This document shows positions 13,874 through 16,666 of a stretch of 16,666 bases of DNA, piece by piece (the first letter of the stretch is position 1; each line of letters opens with the position of its first letter). Below the pieces are notes generated by a model. That model saw only the letters and a program-made list of their open reading frames with translations, was not told the DNA's origin and did not search any database. Source of the DNA: Ignavibacteriaceae bacterium (GTDB taxonomy: Bacteria > Bacteroidota > Ignavibacteria > Ignavibacteriales > Ignavibacteriaceae); contig JALNWB010000084.1 in assembly GCA_023231105.1 (NCBI GenBank), positions 1 through 16,666 on the forward strand. Direction: 5' to 3'. A program made the translations under genes and the position numbers.

Positions 13874-14485
13874 TTATGCAAATAACGTTACGTCTCCCGC
13901 ACCAATTCTTATAACCTCAGGCGCTCCATTACTCAAGTCAACCACGCTTGAAGGTTCATTCGATAGATTTCCAACTGAAAGCATCAAATCAACTAAAGGA
14001 TTAAAAATTGCTTTAATTTCATTAACATCACTTAACACTTCACCTTTACGGTTTGTTACACTTGTGCTGATGATAGGATTACCGACTGCGCGGGCAATTG
14101 CAAGGCTAACTTCATTATTCGGAACACGTATTCCAACTGTTTTCCTTTTGCTCCAAAGTTTTTTAGGAACATCTTTAGCCGCCGGAAGAACGAAAGTGTA
14201 AGCGCCGGGGAGAAGATGTTTCATCGTCCGGTAAGCATAATCTGAAACTTTAGCATATTTAGCGATATCTTTTAAATCTGCACAAACAAAACTGAACAAC
14301 TTAGTAATGGCATCATTTTTAATTTGAAATAACCTTTCGAGAGCCTCTTTATTGAAAATATCACAACCTAACCCGTAAACGGTATCGGTTGGATAAATGA
14401 TTATGCCTCCGTTTTTAATCACTTCTGCGGCTTTATGAATGAGGCGTTGTTGGGGAGTAACAGGATGTAACTCTAAAAATTCCAT
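13874..14485 (-). CDS. YrdC-domain protein of the YciO type
   Basis: This is a 203-residue single YrdC/Sua5 domain. The opening LHPVTPQQRLI resembles E. coli YciO, followed by GGIIIYPTDTVYGLGCDI (26-43), LFSFVCADL (63-71), PGAYTFVLPA (93-102), KRKTVGIRVP (113-122) and the C-terminal PSSVVDLSNGAPEVIRIGAGD. TsaC/Sua5 enzymes make threonylcarbamoyl-AMP for tRNA t6A. The KxR signature that serves this reaction is K56-N-D58 here, so the Arg is lost, and KPxS is replaced by KLFS (62-65). The STSxN element reads STSVTN, with Asn shifted by one. It is therefore better called YciO-like, with an uncertain role, than TsaC. GGAG at 14494-14491 gives a strong ribosome binding site for the ATG at 14485. 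TTGACA on the minus strand (14601-14596) could be a -35 element, with no good -10. Confidence 0.88.
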   Translation of the reverse strand: MEFLELHPVTPQQRLIHKAAEVIKNGGIIIYPTDTVYGLGCDIFNKEALERLFQIKNDAITKLFSFVCADLKDIAKYAKVSDYAYRTMKHLLPGAYTFVLPAAKDVPKKLWSKRKTVGIRVPNNEVSLAIARAVGNPIISTSVTNRKGEVLSDVNEIKAIFNPLVDLMLSVGNLSNEPSSVVDLSNGAPEVIRIGAGDVTLFA

Positions 14486-14490
14486 ACGAA

Positions 14491-14494
14491 CTCC
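14491..14494 (-). promoter_or_regulatory. Ribosome binding site of the YciO-type gene
   Basis: GGAG lies 5 nt upstream of the ATG (14485-14483). It is one of the best Shine-Dalgarno sequences in a window where several starts have none, and it fixes the start. Confidence 0.65.
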
Positions 14495-14604
14495 TTTAAA
14501 TTTAATGATATGAATTGAACTATTTTGGGGATTATTGACATCGAAATCTAAAAAGTGAATAACGTCAACAGATAAATTAAAATCTTCTGAATTATTGTCA
14601 AGTC

Positions 14605-14631
14605 TTTTTAAAAGATATTTTCTTTAAAAAA
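14605..14631. repeat. AT-only imperfect hairpin
   Basis: TTTTTAAAAGA (14605-14615) and TCTTTAAAAAA (14621-14631) pair at 10 of 11 positions around a 5-nt loop. It lies in the 222-nt gap between the atypical SDR gene and the YciO-type gene, both on the minus strand. It might weakly terminate the upstream transcript. I see no gene in this gap. Confidence 0.35.
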
Positions 14632-14707
14632 CATATTTGATTCTGAATAAAACGAAAACGATCGAATTTATTTTAAAAAATTCAACATCATTATGGAATA
14701 ATTAAAT

Positions 14708-15382
14708 TTACTCCCTTGCGTTTTGATTTGCTGCTTTTTTTATATCCACGCATTCCAATATTTTTCTATCATATCCCTTTAACACAACATTGATCATCGC
14801 AAAGCCAATTTCTTCAAGAGTAACAACATACTTCAGGAATAAAAATTCCCAAACCGGGTAGAAGGGCGCGAACACTTTGTAAATCTTGTATGTGTTCTTT
14901 AAACCTTTCGTCGGTTGTATGTATCCCGGTCTGAACATGTAAGCAGATTTGAATGGAAGTTTCAATAAATCGTTTTCGGTTTTCCCTTTTACCCGCGCCC
15001 ACATAACACGCCTTCTTTCAGTGCTGTCTGTGCCTGAACCGGAAACATAACAAAAAGTCATTCCGGGATTTTGTTTCGCCAAAACGCCGGCAAACTGAAT
15101 TGTTAAATCATAAGTGATCCGTTTATACTCGTCTTCTTTTTTACCAACCGATGAAACTCCCGCACAAAAGAAACAAGCATTATAACCGGCAAACTGATCT
15201 TCTATTTGCGAAAGATCGAAAAAATCTTTGTGGATAATTTCTTTCAACTTGTTGTGTTGAGAACCGCACGGTTTTCTATTAATAACAAGAACAGATTCAA
15301 CATCGGGATGTTTGAGGCATTCGTGCAGAACGCCTTCACCGACCATTCCGGTAGCGCCGGTTATAATTGCTTTTACTTTCAT
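14708..15382 (-). CDS. Atypical SDR, NAD(P)-binding Rossmann protein (HTATIP2-like)
   Basis: This 224-residue protein has the dinucleotide motif TGATGMVG (8-15) and INRKP after the second strand. FFCAGVSSVG (71-80) occupies the place of the fourth-strand motif, and YVSGSGTD (112-119) that of the active-site serine. In the YxxxK position the sequence is W128-A-R-V-K132, so the catalytic Tyr is Trp, a pattern I associate with HTATIP2-like atypical SDRs. The C-terminal part (RPGYIQPTKGLKN and on) looks like a small substrate-binding or membrane-associated region. Catalysis is uncertain; such proteins may act as NADPH sensors or reductases. It begins 21 nt after the stop of the classical SDR gene, so both are probably on one transcript. 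Confidence 0.85.
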   Translation of the reverse strand: MKVKAIITGATGMVGEGVLHECLKHPDVESVLVINRKPCGSQHNKLKEIIHKDFFDLSQIEDQFAGYNACFFCAGVSSVGKKEDEYKRITYDLTIQFAGVLAKQNPGMTFCYVSGSGTDSTERRRVMWARVKGKTENDLLKLPFKSAYMFRPGYIQPTKGLKNTYKIYKVFAPFYPVWEFLFLKYVVTLEEIGFAMINVVLKGYDRKILECVDIKKAANQNARE

Positions 15383-15403
15383 ATCTCACTCATATTTTTA
15401 GTA

Positions 15404-16309
15404 CTACAGATTAAATTTTATTCCGGTTAACTGCTCGGAAACTTCCCACAATTTTGCGGCAATTTTCTTATCGTGCGATAATCTATTCGACTCAACTTTT
15501 GTCGGGTAACCACGCCATTCCTGCCATCCGTCCGGACCAAAATAATCACCGGTGTGTGCGGTTCCATCTGTAGCGGCTCTTAACGTAGGTAACGCCCCTT
15601 GCCAAATTTTCATTGCCAAAAATCCGTTCATGAATAAAAATAATTTGCTATGCCGTTGAAGATCAGTTGCCGTCAATCCCGGATGAGCTGCTGTAACTTT
15701 CACATTGGATTTGCTGTTCACAAGTCTTCTTTGCAATTCATAAGTAAAATAAAGATTTGATATTTTACTATTGCCGTACGCACGCCATGCTTTGTATTTT
15801 CTTTTTTCCCAATTCAAATCGGCGAAGTTAAGATTACCATATTTATGCGCAGCGCTGGAAACATTAACTATTCGCGAATCTTTTGTGTTTTTTAATAGAT
15901 CAATTAATAATCCTGTTAATGCGAAATGACCGAGATGGTTTGTCCCGAATTGTAACTCAAATCCATCTTCGGTTTTTCCATACGGCGGAACCATTACACC
16001 GGCGTTATTGATTAACAAATCCAATTTATCATATTGTATTTTGAAAGCGTTGACGAAGGAGCGGATGGATTTCAAATTTGCCAAATCCAACTCCATAACT
16101 TGCACGTCGGAATTTTCATACTGCGCCCTGATTTTATTAAGAGCATTCTTCCCTTTTTCCAAATTTCTTACTGCAATTATTACAGTTGCGTTTTTACTTG
16201 CAAGTACACGGGCGGCTTCAAAACCAATTCCGCTGCTTGAGCCTGTTACAATTACGACTTTACCTTTTTGATCCGGAATGTTTTCCGTATCCCATTTTTG
16301 TTGTGACAT
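15404..16309 (-). CDS. Classical SDR, retinol dehydrogenase/WW-oxidoreductase-like
   Basis: This 301-residue NADP-type oxidoreductase shows TGSSSGIG (22-29), Arg in AVRNLEKG (favours NADP(H)), LDLANL (74-79), NNAGVM (101-106), the active-site Ser in VNVSSAAHKYG (148-158) and Y178xxxK182 in YGNSK. The C-terminal AAHPGLTATDLQRH loop and a region rich in Trp and Tyr (GDYFGPDGWQEWRGYP) are typical of the group that includes bacterial homologues of retinol dehydrogenases and protochlorophyllide reductase-like SDRs. The substrate is unknown. AGGAA precedes the ATG (16309) by 6 nt. It lies 44 nt after the MBL-fold gene and 21 nt before the atypical SDR gene. Confidence 0.9.
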   Translation of the reverse strand: MSQQKWDTENIPDQKGKVVIVTGSSSGIGFEAARVLASKNATVIIAVRNLEKGKNALNKIRAQYENSDVQVMELDLANLKSIRSFVNAFKIQYDKLDLLINNAGVMVPPYGKTEDGFELQFGTNHLGHFALTGLLIDLLKNTKDSRIVNVSSAAHKYGNLNFADLNWEKRKYKAWRAYGNSKISNLYFTYELQRRLVNSKSNVKVTAAHPGLTATDLQRHSKLFLFMNGFLAMKIWQGALPTLRAATDGTAHTGDYFGPDGWQEWRGYPTKVESNRLSHDKKIAAKLWEVSEQLTGIKFNL

Positions 16310-16353
16310 GTTAGTTCCTGTTTTATTTGATTTAAAATTTTTTTCTGTTGTTG

Positions 16354-16666
16354 TTATTTATTTGTCATTATTTCTTTCCACCATTTTCCGGTTGGAATAT
16401 TTGAGTCATTCACTGTTGTTTCACCGACAATTGGAGTCGCGGTTTTTACTCCTGCTAATTCAGCCGCTTTGCTCAAACGTTCCATCGGTTCGTACCACGA
16501 ATGAAGTGAAAGATTAAATGTTCCCCAATGAATCGGGTGAAGAATTTTTCCTTTCAGATCAAGGTGCGCTTGCACTGTCTCTTCGGGATACATGTGAATG
16601 TGGTGCCATTTTTCATTGTACGCGCCGCATTCGATGAACGTCATATCAAAAGGTCCGTATTTTTCG
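16354..16666 (-). CDS. MBL-fold metallohydrolase, C-terminal part (cut by window edge)
   Basis: The last 103 codons and the stop are visible; the N-terminal part lies beyond 16666. The reading frame continues to the edge with EKYGPFDMTFIECGAYNEKW, followed by HMYPEETVQAHLDL and ILHPIHWGTFNLSLHSWYEPMERL. The His of HPIHWG is the C-terminal metal-binding His of the fold. This pattern matches UlaG/NAPE-PLD-like hydrolases of the beta-lactamase fold superfamily, which usually act on phosphodiester, lipid or lactone substrates. The HxHxDH motif cannot be checked here. It heads the minus-strand group with the two SDR genes. Confidence 0.88.
   Translation of the reverse strand, partial: EKYGPFDMTFIECGAYNEKWHHIHMYPEETVQAHLDLKGKILHPIHWGTFNLSLHSWYEPMERLSKAAELAGVKTATPIVGETTVNDSNIPTGKWWKEIMTNK

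Noticed and set aside
13722..14201. Plus-strand open frame of 159 codons beginning in the repeat-rich gap
   Set aside because: Most of it is antisense to the YciO-type gene and the rest is built from repeat sequence; no motif and no ribosome binding site.
16008..16517. Plus-strand open frames near the right end
   Set aside because: They are antisense to the classical SDR and the MBL-fold gene, both of which show clear family motifs on the minus strand.

Overview
The window is AT-rich, densely coding bacterial chromosome. Proteins are rich in Lys, Ile and Asn. Several starts lack a clear Shine-Dalgarno sequence, and two gene starts are preceded by TAnnTTTG, the -7 element of Bacteroidota-type promoters. 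Together with the gene content (an HPECGC-type NadA, a YciO-type YrdC protein, a DivIVA-domain protein in an apparently Gram-negative cell with outer-membrane beta-barrel proteins), this suggests the Bacteroidota/Chlorobiota/Ignavibacteriota group. An Ignavibacteria-like member is my best guess. The assignment rests on recognition, not on a search. I see no rRNA, tRNA, CRISPR array, transposase or phage gene.

Layout. (1) 1-1578, minus strand: yggS, a divIVA-like gene and the 5' part of a purine nucleoside phosphorylase gene, tightly packed, the last two overlapping by ATGA. (2) 1718-2368, plus: an unrecognised exported or membrane protein. (3) 2477-6410, plus: nadB-nadC-mgsA-nadA, the complete de novo route from aspartate to nicotinate mononucleotide, with a methylglyoxal synthase gene inserted directly upstream of, and overlapping, nadA. 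pta (phosphate acetyltransferase) follows at 6525-7505 and ends at a strong hairpin terminator. (4) 7590-12060, minus: fabF, an outer-membrane beta-barrel protein, malQ (4-alpha-glucanotransferase) and a polytopic membrane protein, closely spaced and probably one transcript. (5) 12217-13531, plus: a four-helix membrane protein overlapping a short-chain dehydrogenase gene. (6) 13532-13873: a non-coding, repeat-rich gap between convergent genes, with several inverted repeats. (7) 13874-16666, minus: the 3' part of an MBL-fold hydrolase gene, a classical SDR, an atypical SDR, then after a gap a YciO-type YrdC-domain protein.

The most interesting biology is the NAD operon. NadA condenses iminoaspartate (made by NadB) with dihydroxyacetone phosphate, and MgsA consumes the same dihydroxyacetone phosphate. 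Translational coupling of two enzymes that compete for one triose phosphate, with an MgsA that carries an altered active-site loop and a 10-residue insertion, suggests a metabolic link that deserves testing. A pair of 11-bp direct repeats spaced 22 bp apart lies over the presumed nadB promoter and start codon and is a candidate operator. Everything else looks like ordinary core metabolism with some repeat-like intergenic DNA.
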